A stretch of DNA of 40,350 nucleotides, taken from assembly GCF_003762835.1 (NCBI RefSeq), contig NZ_RJWA01000016.1:1-40350 (forward strand). The letters run 5' to 3'. The stretch's first letter is position 1, and each line of letters starts with the position of its first letter. Both the position numbers and the translations under genes were made by a program. This document shows positions 1-9,664 of the stretch, piece after piece. The notes below the pieces were generated by a model. That model was given only the letters and a program-made list of their open reading frames with translations, ran no database searches and was not told the DNA's origin. Source of the stretch: Micromonospora sp. HM5-17 (GTDB lineage Bacteria; Actinomycetota; Actinomycetes; Mycobacteriales; Micromonosporaceae).

Positions 1-93
1 CCGGCGCCGCCGGGCCCGGGACCGGACGGACCGGTCGGCCCGGGTCACCGTGCATCGTGCGGTACGACCGCGGCGAGCGGGACGCGCGGCTCT

Positions 94-154
94 CGGGTGC
101 CGGGTGCCGGCTCGTCGAGCAGGGTCGGCAGGCGCGGCAAGCACCCGGCACCCG
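94..154 (-). terminator. Long-loop inverted repeat downstream of the DUF6325-type gene
   Basis: A 14-bp perfect inverted repeat (arms 94-107 and 141-154, CGGGTGCCGGGTGC against its complement) with a 33-nt loop lies 42 bp past the stop of the minus-strand gene at 196. It is GC-only without a T run, as is usual for actinobacterial terminators. The long loop makes the terminator role plausible but not certain. Confidence 0.4.
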
Positions 155-195
155 CCGGATCCACCGATTCGGCCGACCCGTCCGAGCGGATCGGG

Positions 196-675
196 TCAGC
201 CGTTGTCCGGCGGTATCAGCCCCAGTTCCTGGAGTCCTTCGCGACCGATCCAGGCGTCGGCGAGCGGACGGACCGTCGCCTGCACGACCGAGTCACGGAG
301 CGGAATGGCCCAGCGGTGTTCCAGCAGAAGCGCGAGACCGCCGCTTCCGGGCGGGATCGTCTGTTCGAGCTGGGGGATCTCGTCACCCCGGAAGAGGTAT
401 CCGACGCCCTCGCTCCGGCTCTCCCCCAACGTGTTCGCGGCACTGGCGCGGCGGAAGAGCGCCTCGAGATACCGGCCGGGGTGCTCCACCGAGTCGTCGA
501 TCAGGTCGGGCATCGGGGTCTGCTCGACCGCACGGCTCCGGTCCACCCTCACGAGCAGGGCGTCGATGATCCGCACCACGGGACCGGACCTGAGCCGCCG
601 CAGGTCCTGGGTGATCTGGTCCGGCGGCTCCGACCCCCTGAAGCCGATCACCAGGAGCTGCACCGGTCCGATCAC
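196..675 (-). CDS. DUF6325 family protein
   Basis: A 159-residue protein with a GTG start, preceded by a GGAAGG-type ribosome site. The N-terminus reads GPVQLLVIGFRG and is followed near residue 35 by VVRIIDALLVRVDR, the pattern of the small actinobacterial DUF6325 family (a 'GPV..L...F' strand, then 'IRIIDL.FV.KD'). The C-terminal half alternates helices and hydrophobic strands and keeps a LLEHRWAIPLRDSV segment seen in that family. No signal peptide or membrane helix is visible and no enzyme motif is recognised. These proteins often sit beside SHOCT-type small proteins, but the window ends before a partner could be seen. Function is unknown; the family call rests on remembered pattern similarity. 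Confidence 0.7.
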   Translation of the reverse strand: MIGPVQLLVIGFRGSEPPDQITQDLRRLRSGPVVRIIDALLVRVDRSRAVEQTPMPDLIDDSVEHPGRYLEALFRRASAANTLGESRSEGVGYLFRGDEIPQLEQTIPPGSGGLALLLEHRWAIPLRDSVVQATVRPLADAWIGREGLQELGLIPPDNG

Positions 676-940
676 GCCCTCGTCCTTCCGGAGCTGAAAA
701 ACCCGTCTCGTACCGGCCCGCCGCCCGTCGGGTCGAGGCCGTGGTCGGCGTTCCCGGGCAGCTGGTGGCTAAACGGGGCGGTGGTGGCGTGTCGAGCCCG
801 CACCCCCACGCCCAGCGGGCCGCTCCACGGGTGCCGGACCGGCCGTCGGCTGGGCCGCCGATCTGATCCGTCGAACCGGTCCGTCCGGCGTCCTGGGGTC
901 GCCAGCCGGTACGCCGCGCCACGGTCCGGAACATCTCCGG

Positions 941-949
941 AACTTTCGG
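941..949 (+). promoter_or_regulatory. Candidate xylanase operator box 1
   Basis: AACTTTCGG, within CGGAACTTTCG at 938-948. This differs by one base from the CGAAACTTTCG type of box known upstream of Streptomyces xylanase genes. An inverted copy of the same nine bases lies at 1089-1097. The role in repressing the xylanase gene is inferred. Confidence 0.35.
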
Positions 950-1088
950 AATCAGATTCGGACAGCGATCATTCGTCCAGAGTCTCGCCGGGTTCACGCC
1001 GACCTCAAGATCGATTCTGCGCCACTGCTGTCCAGGATCAATGTCCCGGCGGGAAGATGCGGCGCCCGACAGGGTTTCCACAACGTTT

Positions 1089-1127
1089 CCGAAAGTTGTT
1101 GACAAGTCGACGGGCACAGCCAATACT
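1089..1127 (+). promoter_or_regulatory. Xylanase promoter with abutting operator box 2
   Basis: TTGACA at 1099-1104 and AATACT at 1122-1127 are separated by exactly 17 bp, a near-consensus housekeeping promoter for the xylanase gene at 1329. The nonamer CCGAAAGTT (1089-1097), the inverse of the box at 941-949, ends one base before the -35 element, so a bound repressor would block polymerase. The roughly 200-bp 5' leader between promoter and start shows no further feature. Positions 676-937 show nothing recognisable. Confidence 0.5.
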
Positions 1128-1151
1128 GTCGCCATCGACGTGGCTCAATGA

Positions 1152-2318
<1,167 letters not shown>

Positions 2319-2559
2319 CCGCCCTTGATCGCGGGGGTGGGGTGCCGACGCTGGCCGGCACCCCACCCGCCGTCGCGCGGCCCGAGCGATCGGACGGGTC
2401 CGGGCGGGACCCCGGGTGCCGCCGGTCGACGTCCGGCGGCGGGACGGCGTTCCGAGGCGACCGGGACGGCGGCAGCCACGAGCCCGCCCCGGCCGCCGGC
2501 CGCGCTGGCCGGCCGGATCCCGGTCGACCCCCGGAGGGGCCTGTGGCACGATCGCGGCC

Positions 2560-3408
2560 GTGAACACCGCCGCCGCGATCCTGCGTTATTCGGCCTTCAC
2601 CGCCGACCCGGCCGGAGGCAACCCCGCCGGCATCGTGCTCGACGCCGCCGCGCTCGACGAGGCGGCGATGCTGGCGATCGCCCGGGAGGTGGGTTACTCC
2701 GAGACCGCCTTCGTCACCGTACGCGACGACGAGCGGCGACGGTTCCGCCTCCGCTACTTCAGCCCGCTCGCCGAGGTGGCGTTCTGCGGGCACGCCACGG
2801 TCGCGACCGCGGTGGCGCTCGCCGAACGCCTGGGCCCGGGTCTGCTGACCTTCGACACGCCCGCCGGCGAGATCCCCCTGGTGACGACGACCGACGCCGG
2901 CCTCACCCGCGCCACCCTGACCAGTGTCCCGACCCGGTCTCGCCCCGCCGAGGAGGCCGAGCTGGCCGCCGCGCTGCGCGCCCTGCGCTGGGCACCGGAC
3001 GACCTGGACCCCAGCCTGCCTCCGCACGTGTCCTACGCCGGCAACGAGCATCCCGTCCTGGCCGCCCGTTCCCGGGCCCGGCTGGCCGCGCTGGACTACG
3101 ACTTCGACGGCCTCGCCGAACTCATGCGCCGGCGCGGCTGGACGACCATGCATCTGGTGTGGCGTGAGTCGGACGACCTCTACCACGCCCGCGACCCGTT
3201 TCCGGTCGGCGGAGTCGTGGAGGACCCCGCGACGGGAGCGGCGGCCGCGGCCTTCGGCGGCTACCTGCGCACGATCGGCCGGGCACCCGAGGTCCCGGTG
3301 CTGATTCGGCAGGGCGAGGACCTGGGCCGCCCGAGCGAGCTGGTGGTCGAGATCGACCCGGTCGACCCTCGGGTCCGGGTCACCGGTCACGCCGTACCGA
3401 TCTCCTGA
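2560..3408 (+). CDS. PhzF family isomerase / epimerase-like protein
   Basis: A 282-residue protein of the PhzF superfamily, which adopts a diaminopimelate-epimerase fold and isomerises small molecules by proton transfer. Visible motifs are GGNPAG near residue 20, SETAF at 47-51 (Glu48 in the position of the PhzF catalytic Glu), FCGHATVA near 76-83 and EDPATGAAAAAFGGYL from about 222. The GTG at 2560 gives an N-terminus that matches the family start (ILRYSAFTADPAGGN). The nearest purine-rich site (GGAGGGG, 2532-2538) is rather far, so the start is the least certain part. No phenazine genes are nearby, so this is probably a housekeeping or detoxifying isomerase of unknown substrate. It stands alone, 241 bp after the xylanase. 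Confidence 0.88.
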   Translation: MNTAAAILRYSAFTADPAGGNPAGIVLDAAALDEAAMLAIAREVGYSETAFVTVRDDERRRFRLRYFSPLAEVAFCGHATVATAVALAERLGPGLLTFDTPAGEIPLVTTTDAGLTRATLTSVPTRSRPAEEAELAAALRALRWAPDDLDPSLPPHVSYAGNEHPVLAARSRARLAALDYDFDGLAELMRRRGWTTMHLVWRESDDLYHARDPFPVGGVVEDPATGAAAAAFGGYLRTIGRAPEVPVLIRQGEDLGRPSELVVEIDPVDPRVRVTGHAVPIS

Positions 3409-3454
3409 CCATCGCGACGGGCGGGCCTCGTCGGCGTAGTCAGACGGTTCCGGT

Positions 3455-3473
3455 CCGTTACCTAACCGTTACC
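3455..3473 (+). promoter_or_regulatory. Helically phased direct repeat CCGTTACC x2
   Basis: Two copies of CCGTTACC (3455-3462 and 3466-3473) with an 11-bp period, embedded in an interrupted inverted repeat TTCCGGT/ACCGGAA (3448-3454, 3471-3477). They lie about 190 bp upstream of the large secreted protein gene. The one-helix-turn spacing suggests a regulator site; no regulator can be named. Confidence 0.25.
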
Positions 3474-3657
3474 GGAATTCCCCTCGCTTCCGTCTTCCGG
3501 TCCGCCGGTCGGCGGCCCTAATTTTGTTCAACGACAAGACAGAACTCGGCGGTCGTGGCCTCGGCGGGCCACGACACGGCCCCGTACCCCGAGGCGGACC
3601 TTCGGCGAGCCGACCCGGGATCCCCCAACCGTCCTCATCGGACGAAGGAGATCCTCT

Positions 3658-6600
3658 GTGTTGAGCCATCGCCGTGTCCGCGACATCCCCACGACACCAC
3701 GCGGCGAGCACACCACCCCACGCCGCGTCCCGCTCACCCGTACCCTGCTCGGCGCCACCGCGGCGCTCGCCCTGGCCACGACCGCGCTGACCGCCGCCCC
3801 CGTCTCGGCGGCCCCCGCGGGCACTCCGCTGGCGGCGCCGGCACCGACCGAGACCGACCCCTTCGCCGTCCTGGTCTTCTCCAAGACCGCCGGCTTCCGG
3901 CACGACTCCATCCCGGCCGGCATCGCCGCCATCCGGCAGCTCGGGGCCGAGCACGGCTTCACCGTCGACGCGACCGAGGACGCCGCCGCGTTCACCGACG
4001 AGAACCTCGCCCGATACCAGGCCGTGGTCTGGCTCTCCACCACCGGCGACGTCCTCAACGCGGAGCAGCAGGCCGCGTTCGAGCGCTACATCCGGGCCGG
4101 CGGCGGGTACGCCGGGGTGCACGCCGCCTCGGACACCGAGTACGACTGGCCCTGGTACGGCGACCTGGTCGGCGCGTACTTCGCCTCCCACCCCGCCAAC
4201 CAGCAGGCGAGCATCAAGGTCGAGGACCCGGCGCACCCCTCCACCGCGTCGCTCCCGGACCGGTGGTCCCGGTACGACGAGTGGTACAACTTCCGCGAGA
4301 ACCCCCGGGCCAGCGTGCACGTCCTGGCCTCGCTCGACGAGACCAGCTACTCGCCGGGAGCCGGCGCGATGGGCCACGACCACCCGGTCGCCTGGTGCCA
4401 GGACTACGACGGCGGCCGGGCCTGGTACACGGCCGGCGGGCACACCCCGGAGTCGTACTCCGAGCCGGAGTTCCTGGCCCACCTGCTCGGCGGCATCCAG
4501 ACCGCGGCCGGGGTGGTGGACGCGGACTGTAGCGCCTCGCTGACCAGCAGCTTCGAGAAGGTGACGCTGGACAGCAACACCAACAACCCGATGGAGTTGG
4601 ACGTCGCGCCGGACGGCCGGGTGTTCTACATCGAGCGTGACGGCCGGGTCCAGATCATCAAACCGGACACCGGGCGTACGGTCACCGCCGCCGACCTCGA
4701 CGTCTTCACCGGTAACGAGGACGGGCTGATCGGCATCCGGCTCGACCCGAACTTCGCCACCACCAACTGGGTCTACCTCTACTACGCGCCCAACGATGGG
4801 GTGCCGCGCAACGTCCTGTCCCGGTTCACGGTCGTCGGCGACACCCTCGACCTGGCCAGCGAGAAGGTGGTGCTGACCGTCGACACCCAGCGCAACACCT
4901 GCTGTCACGCGGGTGGCAGCATGGTCTTCGACCGCGCCGGCAACCTCTACCTGGCCACCGGGGACAACACCAACCCGTTCGAGTCCAACTCGTTCACCCC
5001 GATCGACGAACGCCCGGGGCGGCAGGACTACGACGCCCAGCGTACCTCCGGAAACACCAACGACCTGCGCGGCAAGGTGATCCGGATCACGCCGCAGCCG
5101 GACGGGACCTACACGATCCCGGAGGGGAACCTGTTCCCGCCGGGGACCGAGAAGACCCGGCCGGAGATCTACGCGATGGGCTTCCGGAACCCGTTCCGGA
5201 TCGGCATCGACCCGGCGACGGACACGCTGTACGTGGCGGACTACGGCCCGGACGCCGGGGCGGCGAACCCGGACCGCGGCCCGGAGGGGACCGTCGAGTG
5301 GAACGCCATCAGCCAGCCCGGCAACTACGGCTGGCCGTACTGCCACGGCGCGAACTACGCGTACAACGACTACCAGTTCCCGTCCGGGCCGAGCGGGCCG
5401 AAGTTCGACTGCGAGGCGCCGGTGAACGACTCGCCGAACAACACCGGGCTGACCAACCTGCCGCCGGCCATTCCGGCCACCGTCGACTACGACTACAGCG
5501 GCAACCCGCGCTTCCCCGAGATCGGTGGCGGCGGCGCCCCGATGGGCGGCCCGGTCTACCGGTACGACCCGGAAAACCCCTCGGAGCGCAAGTGGCCGGC
5601 GTACTACGACGGCAAGGCGATGTTCGGCGAGTGGAACCAGTCGAAGATGTACGCCTTCCAGGTCGGCGCCGACGGCCGGTCCCTGGTGGACATCAACCAG
5701 CTGCTCGCCGGGATGACGTTCGTCCGGCCGATGGACTTCGAGTTCGGCCCGGACGGGGCGCTCTACCTGATCGAGTGGGGCAGCGGGTTCGGCGGCAACA
5801 ACGACGACTCGGGGGTCTACCGGATCGAGTACGTCGCCGGGGACCGGGCGCCGATCGCGGTCGCCACGGGCAACCCGACCTCCGGCCCGTCGCCGCTCAC
5901 CGTGGCCTTCTCCAGCGAGGGCTCCCGAGACCCGGACGGTGGGCCGATCACGTACGCCTGGACGTTCGGCGACGGCGGCGAGTCCACCGAGCCGAACCCG
6001 ACCCACACGTACACCGAGCCGGGCAACTACACCGCCCAGCTCACCGTCACCAACGACAGCGGGCGGACCGCGGTGGCGAACGTCCCGATCACCGTGGGGA
6101 ACACCGCTCCGACGGTGACCATCGAGTTTCCCCCGGACGGTGGCTTCTTCAACTGGGGTGACCAGGTGCGGTACACGGTCACGGTGACCGACCCGGAGGA
6201 CGGGACGATCGACTGCGACCGGGTGACCCTGCAGTACTACCTGGGCCACGACGAGCACGCCCACCCGCTGGACGAGCACACCGGCTGCACCGGCGTGGTG
6301 CAGACCTCGCTGGCCGGCGGGCACGGCGAGGATGCCGACATCTTCGCGGTCTTCGAGGCCACCTACACCGACGGCGGCGGTGCCGGCGGCGCCAAGCCGC
6401 TGACCGGCCGGGCGATCGAGCAGTTGCAGCCCAAGCGGAAGCAGGCCGAGTACTTCGCGGCGACCGGCCGGGCTCCGGACGGGGTCGGCGGCGGTGACCC
6501 GGGCGTGCAGACCGAGGCCACCAGCGACCCCGAGGGCGGCTTCGAGAACATCGGCTGGATCGAGGACGGCGACTACTGGACCGTCGCCCCGGCCAACCTG

Positions 6601-9525
6601 ACCGGCATCGACGGGCTGCGGTTCCGGGTCTCCTCGGCCGGCGGCGGGGCGCGGATCGAGGTACGCGCCGGCGCGGCGGACGGCCCGGTGCTGGCCACCG
6701 CCACCGTGCCGCACACCGGCGGCTGGCAGACCTGGACCAGCGTCACGACCGAGCTGACCACGCCGAGCACGGCGAGCGGGCCGCTCTTCTTCGTGGCGAA
6801 GAACCCGGTCGGGGCGACCGGCACCGGGGCGATCCTCAACGTCAACTGGGTCGACTTCCTCGGCCGGGGCATCACCGAGAACGCCCCACCGGTGGTGTCG
6901 GTCAGCGCCAACCCCACCACCGGCACCGCGCCGGTCGCGGTCGCCTTCGACGGCACCGCCACCGACGCCGAGGGCGACACCCCGCTGACGTACGCCTGGG
7001 ACTTCGGCGACGGCGGCACGGCCAGCACGCTCGACGTGAACCACACCTACACCGCGCCGGGCACGTTCGTGGCGACCCTCACCGTCACCGACGCCCGCGG
7101 CGCCCAGGCGTCGGCGTCCGTGACGGTACGGGTGGAGGCGCCGAACACCTCCTGCTTCGGCGCCCGCTCGGACGACTTCACCGGCGCCGAGTTGGACCGG
7201 ACGCGGTGGTCGGCGGTGGTCCGGGGTGACCAGCTCCCGGCGGTACGGGACGGCACGCTGGTCCTGCCCACCTCGGTCGGCGACCTGTACGGCACCCGCA
7301 ACGACGCCACCAACCTGGTGCTGCAACCGGCGCCGGACGGCGCGTGGCAGGCCACCACCCGGCTCCGGCTGCCGGTGGCGGCGGACTACCAGCAGGCCGG
7401 CCTGCTGGTGTACGGCGACGACGACAACTACGCCAAGCTGGACCTGCTCTTCTCCGGAGCACCCCGGATCGAGTTCATCCGGGAGACCGCCGGTTCGCCG
7501 CGCAACGAGGCTGACGACTCCACGGCGGCCCCCGCGGCCGAGTGGATCCACCTGCGGTTGACCAGCGACGGCACGAACCTGTCCGCGGCGTACTCGGCCG
7601 ACGGGCAGAGCTTCACCCCGGTCGGGCGGCCGGCTCCGCTGGCCGGAATCGACCAGCCGAAGGTGGGGCTGTTCGCGCTGAATGGCGGCACCACCGCCCC
7701 GGTGATCGACGCCGCGTTCGACTGGTTCCGGCTCAGCCCGGACGAGCCCGCCGGACCGGTGGACCCGTCCGACGAGTTCACCGGGGACGCGCTGGACGCG
7801 TGCCGGTGGGACGGCATCGTCCGGGAGGACCCGGCGGCGTACCGGGTCGCCGACGGTGCGCTGCACATCGACGTGCCGAACGGCGACATCTACGGCACCG
7901 GCAACACCGGCCCGACGAACTTCATCCTGCAGACCGCCCCGGAGGGCGACTGGGTCATCGAGACGAAGGTCGACGGCAGCCGGTTCACCGAGCAGTACCA
8001 GCAGGCCGGGCTGATGGTCTACGGCGACGACGACAACTACCTGAAGTTCGACTACATCGTCGACAACCAGGCCGGGCAGCCGCTGGTCCGGCGGATCGAG
8101 TTCCGCAGTGAGATCGCCGGTACGGTCCAGGACCCGCAGCCGAACGCGTCGAACCTGACCGGCGGGGTCTGGCACCTGCGGCTGGCGAAATCGGGTGACA
8201 CCTACACGGCGGCGTACTCGGCCGACGGGCAGACCTGGACGACGCTGGAGCCGCTGACCAACGCCGCCGTGGGTGACACCCCGCGGATCGGCCTGTTCAG
8301 CCTCGGCGCCGCGCAGACCGCCTCGAAGACCGTCTCGTTCGACTACTTCCGGCTCCGCACGGGGACGGTCGACGAGGTGGCCCCGGTGACCACCGCCGAC
8401 GTCTCGGGGACCCCGACCGCCGGCTGGTACACCGGGCCGGTCACCGTCACCCTCACCGCCACCGACAACGAGGGCGGCAGCGGGGTCGCCGGCACCGAGT
8501 ACCAGCTCGACGACGCCACGACCTGGACCCGGTACACCGAGCCGGTCGCGGTCAGCGGGGACGGCAGCCACGAACTGCGGTTCCGGTCGACGGACAAGGC
8601 CGGCAACGTCGAGGAGACGAGGTCGGTCCAGGTGAGGATCGACGCCACCGCGCCGGTCAGCACCGCGGCCTTCGCGCCGCCGACCGACGACGGCTGGCAC
8701 GGCGGGGCCGTCCCGGTGACGCTCAGCTCGACCGACGCCGGATCCGGGGTCACCACGCTGGAGTGGTCGCTGGACGGCGGGCCCTGGACGCGGTACACCG
8801 AGCCGGTGACCGTCAGCGGCGACGGGCAGCACGAACTGCTGTACCGGGCCACCGATGCCGCCGGCAACGTCGAGACGCTCAAGTCGGCGGTGTTGTCCAT
8901 CGACGGCACGAAGCCCACCGTGTTGGTCTCCGGGCTGGCCGACGGCCAGCTCTACGGGGACAGCCAGGACGTGCGGGTGACCTGGTCGGCGGTCGACCCG
9001 GTCTCCGGGATCAGGGCGACGGTCGGCACGCTGGACGGCCGGCCGTACCAACCGAACACGTTGCAGGCCATGTACGAGCTGTCGCTCGGCCTGCACGAGC
9101 TGACCGTGACCGCGACGGACCGGGCGGGCAACAGCACCACCTCGACCGTACGGTTCTTCGTCACCACGTCGTTCCGGGACATGCGGCACCTGCTGGACCG
9201 GTTCCGGGCGACGGGGTGGCTCTCGGCCACGGCGCACCGGAAGTTGTCGAACAAGCTCGCCGCGGTCCGCGAATCCGAGGCGAATGGCAACGACAGGCGG
9301 GCGATCCAGCAGCTCACCGCGTTCAAGGCGCTCGCCGCCGACCCCGCGCTGGTCGGCGAGGCGGAGGTCCGGGACGTACTGGTCCGGGACGCCGACGCGA
9401 TGATCGTGCGGCTCGGCGGCACGGCCAGTGCCGCCGGGGTCAGGGCGAACGACGGCGCGTCGGTGCAGGGCACCGGCCGGCGCGCCGGTGACCCGACCCG
9501 GGTGTCGCGGGGCGGCCGGCTCTGA
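3658..9525 (+). CDS. Giant secreted ThuA / PQQ-type sugar dehydrogenase-like multidomain protein
   Basis: A 1955-residue secreted protein. The GTG at 3658 is 7 bases after GAAGGAG. A signal peptide covers about residues 25-55 and ends SAAPAG. Domains in order, with rough limits: ThuA-like (68-280, starting VLVFSKTAGFRHDSIPAG); glucose/sorbosone-dehydrogenase six-bladed propeller (299-725, with CCHAGGSM and GFRNPFR); PKD (733-812); cadherin/Ig-like (814-905); CBM6 (927-1075, with AEYFAATG and WIEDGDYW); PKD (1078-1158); two concanavalin-like DUF1349-type domains (1165-1360 and 1370-1570, sharing QQAGLLVYGDDDNY / QQAGLMVYGDDDNY); three Ig-like 'chitobiase C-term / OmpL47' repeats (1580-1835); and a FIMAH-type helical domain (1838-1923). 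It probably oxidises or binds sugars from plant or microbial polysaccharide in the wall or medium. Tandem hairpins follow it. The domain order is read by eye and the substrate is unknown. Confidence 0.92.
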   Translation: MLSHRRVRDIPTTPRGEHTTPRRVPLTRTLLGATAALALATTALTAAPVSAAPAGTPLAAPAPTETDPFAVLVFSKTAGFRHDSIPAGIAAIRQLGAEHGFTVDATEDAAAFTDENLARYQAVVWLSTTGDVLNAEQQAAFERYIRAGGGYAGVHAASDTEYDWPWYGDLVGAYFASHPANQQASIKVEDPAHPSTASLPDRWSRYDEWYNFRENPRASVHVLASLDETSYSPGAGAMGHDHPVAWCQDYDGGRAWYTAGGHTPESYSEPEFLAHLLGGIQTAAGVVDADCSASLTSSFEKVTLDSNTNNPMELDVAPDGRVFYIERDGRVQIIKPDTGRTVTAADLDVFTGNEDGLIGIRLDPNFATTNWVYLYYAPNDGVPRNVLSRFTVVGDTLDLASEKVVLTVDTQRNTCCHAGGSMVFDRAGNLYLATGDNTNPFESNSFTPIDERPGRQDYDAQRTSGNTNDLRGKVIRITPQPDGTYTIPEGNLFPPGTEKTRPEIYAMGFRNPFRIGIDPATDTLYVADYGPDAGAANPDRGPEGTVEWNAISQPGNYGWPYCHGANYAYNDYQFPSGPSGPKFDCEAPVNDSPNNTGLTNLPPAIPATVDYDYSGNPRFPEIGGGGAPMGGPVYRYDPENPSERKWPAYYDGKAMFGEWNQSKMYAFQVGADGRSLVDINQLLAGMTFVRPMDFEFGPDGALYLIEWGSGFGGNNDDSGVYRIEYVAGDRAPIAVATGNPTSGPSPLTVAFSSEGSRDPDGGPITYAWTFGDGGESTEPNPTHTYTEPGNYTAQLTVTNDSGRTAVANVPITVGNTAPTVTIEFPPDGGFFNWGDQVRYTVTVTDPEDGTIDCDRVTLQYYLGHDEHAHPLDEHTGCTGVVQTSLAGGHGEDADIFAVFEATYTDGGGAGGAKPLTGRAIEQLQPKRKQAEYFAATGRAPDGVGGGDPGVQTEATSDPEGGFENIGWIEDGDYWTVAPANLTGIDGLRFRVSSAGGGARIEVRAGAADGPVLATATVPHTGGWQTWTSVTTELTTPSTASGPLFFVAKNPVGATGTGAILNVNWVDFLGRGITENAPPVVSVSANPTTGTAPVAVAFDGTATDAEGDTPLTYAWDFGDGGTASTLDVNHTYTAPGTFVATLTVTDARGAQASASVTVRVEAPNTSCFGARSDDFTGAELDRTRWSAVVRGDQLPAVRDGTLVLPTSVGDLYGTRNDATNLVLQPAPDGAWQATTRLRLPVAADYQQAGLLVYGDDDNYAKLDLLFSGAPRIEFIRETAGSPRNEADDSTAAPAAEWIHLRLTSDGTNLSAAYSADGQSFTPVGRPAPLAGIDQPKVGLFALNGGTTAPVIDAAFDWFRLSPDEPAGPVDPSDEFTGDALDACRWDGIVREDPAAYRVADGALHIDVPNGDIYGTGNTGPTNFILQTAPEGDWVIETKVDGSRFTEQYQQAGLMVYGDDDNYLKFDYIVDNQAGQPLVRRIEFRSEIAGTVQDPQPNASNLTGGVWHLRLAKSGDTYTAAYSADGQTWTTLEPLTNAAVGDTPRIGLFSLGAAQTASKTVSFDYFRLRTGTVDEVAPVTTADVSGTPTAGWYTGPVTVTLTATDNEGGSGVAGTEYQLDDATTWTRYTEPVAVSGDGSHELRFRSTDKAGNVEETRSVQVRIDATAPVSTAAFAPPTDDGWHGGAVPVTLSSTDAGSGVTTLEWSLDGGPWTRYTEPVTVSGDGQHELLYRATDAAGNVETLKSAVLSIDGTKPTVLVSGLADGQLYGDSQDVRVTWSAVDPVSGIRATVGTLDGRPYQPNTLQAMYELSLGLHELTVTATDRAGNSTTSTVRFFVTTSFRDMRHLLDRFRATGWLSATAHRKLSNKLAAVRESEANGNDRRAIQQLTAFKALAADPALVGEAEVRDVLVRDADAMIVRLGGTASAAGVRANDGASVQGTGRRAGDPTRVSRGGRL

Positions 9526-9530
9526 AGAGG

Positions 9531-9562
9531 CGGGGGCGGCCACCGGTCGGTGGCCGCCCCCG
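9531..9562 (+). terminator. Strong hairpin terminator
   Basis: A perfect 14-bp stem (9531-9544 / 9549-9562, CGGGGGCGGCCACC against its complement) with a GGTC loop begins 6 bp after the stop of the 1955-residue protein. It has no T run, but it is an extremely stable GC hairpin between converging genes. Confidence 0.75.
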
Positions 9563-9570
9563 TAACCGCT

Positions 9571-9602
9571 CCGGCGCCGGACCACCCGTGGTCCGGCGCC
9601 GG
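9571..9602. terminator. Second tandem hairpin, bidirectional terminator
   Basis: A perfect 15-bp stem (9571-9585 / 9588-9602, CCGGCGCCGGACCAC against its complement) lies 9 bp after the first hairpin and 62 bp before the stop of the converging lipoprotein gene. It can serve either strand. Confidence 0.7.
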
Positions 9603-9664
9603 CGGAGCCCACCGGACAGCCCGGCCGGCGGCGCCGGGCCGGGTTCGGCGAGCGCGATCGCCGA

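Noticed and set aside
3469-9612. A 2047-codon open frame on the minus strand opposite the large secreted protein
   Set aside because: Its translation is Arg/Gly/Val-rich without domains, a shadow of GC-rich codon use in the plus-strand gene, which has a signal peptide and many recognisable domains.
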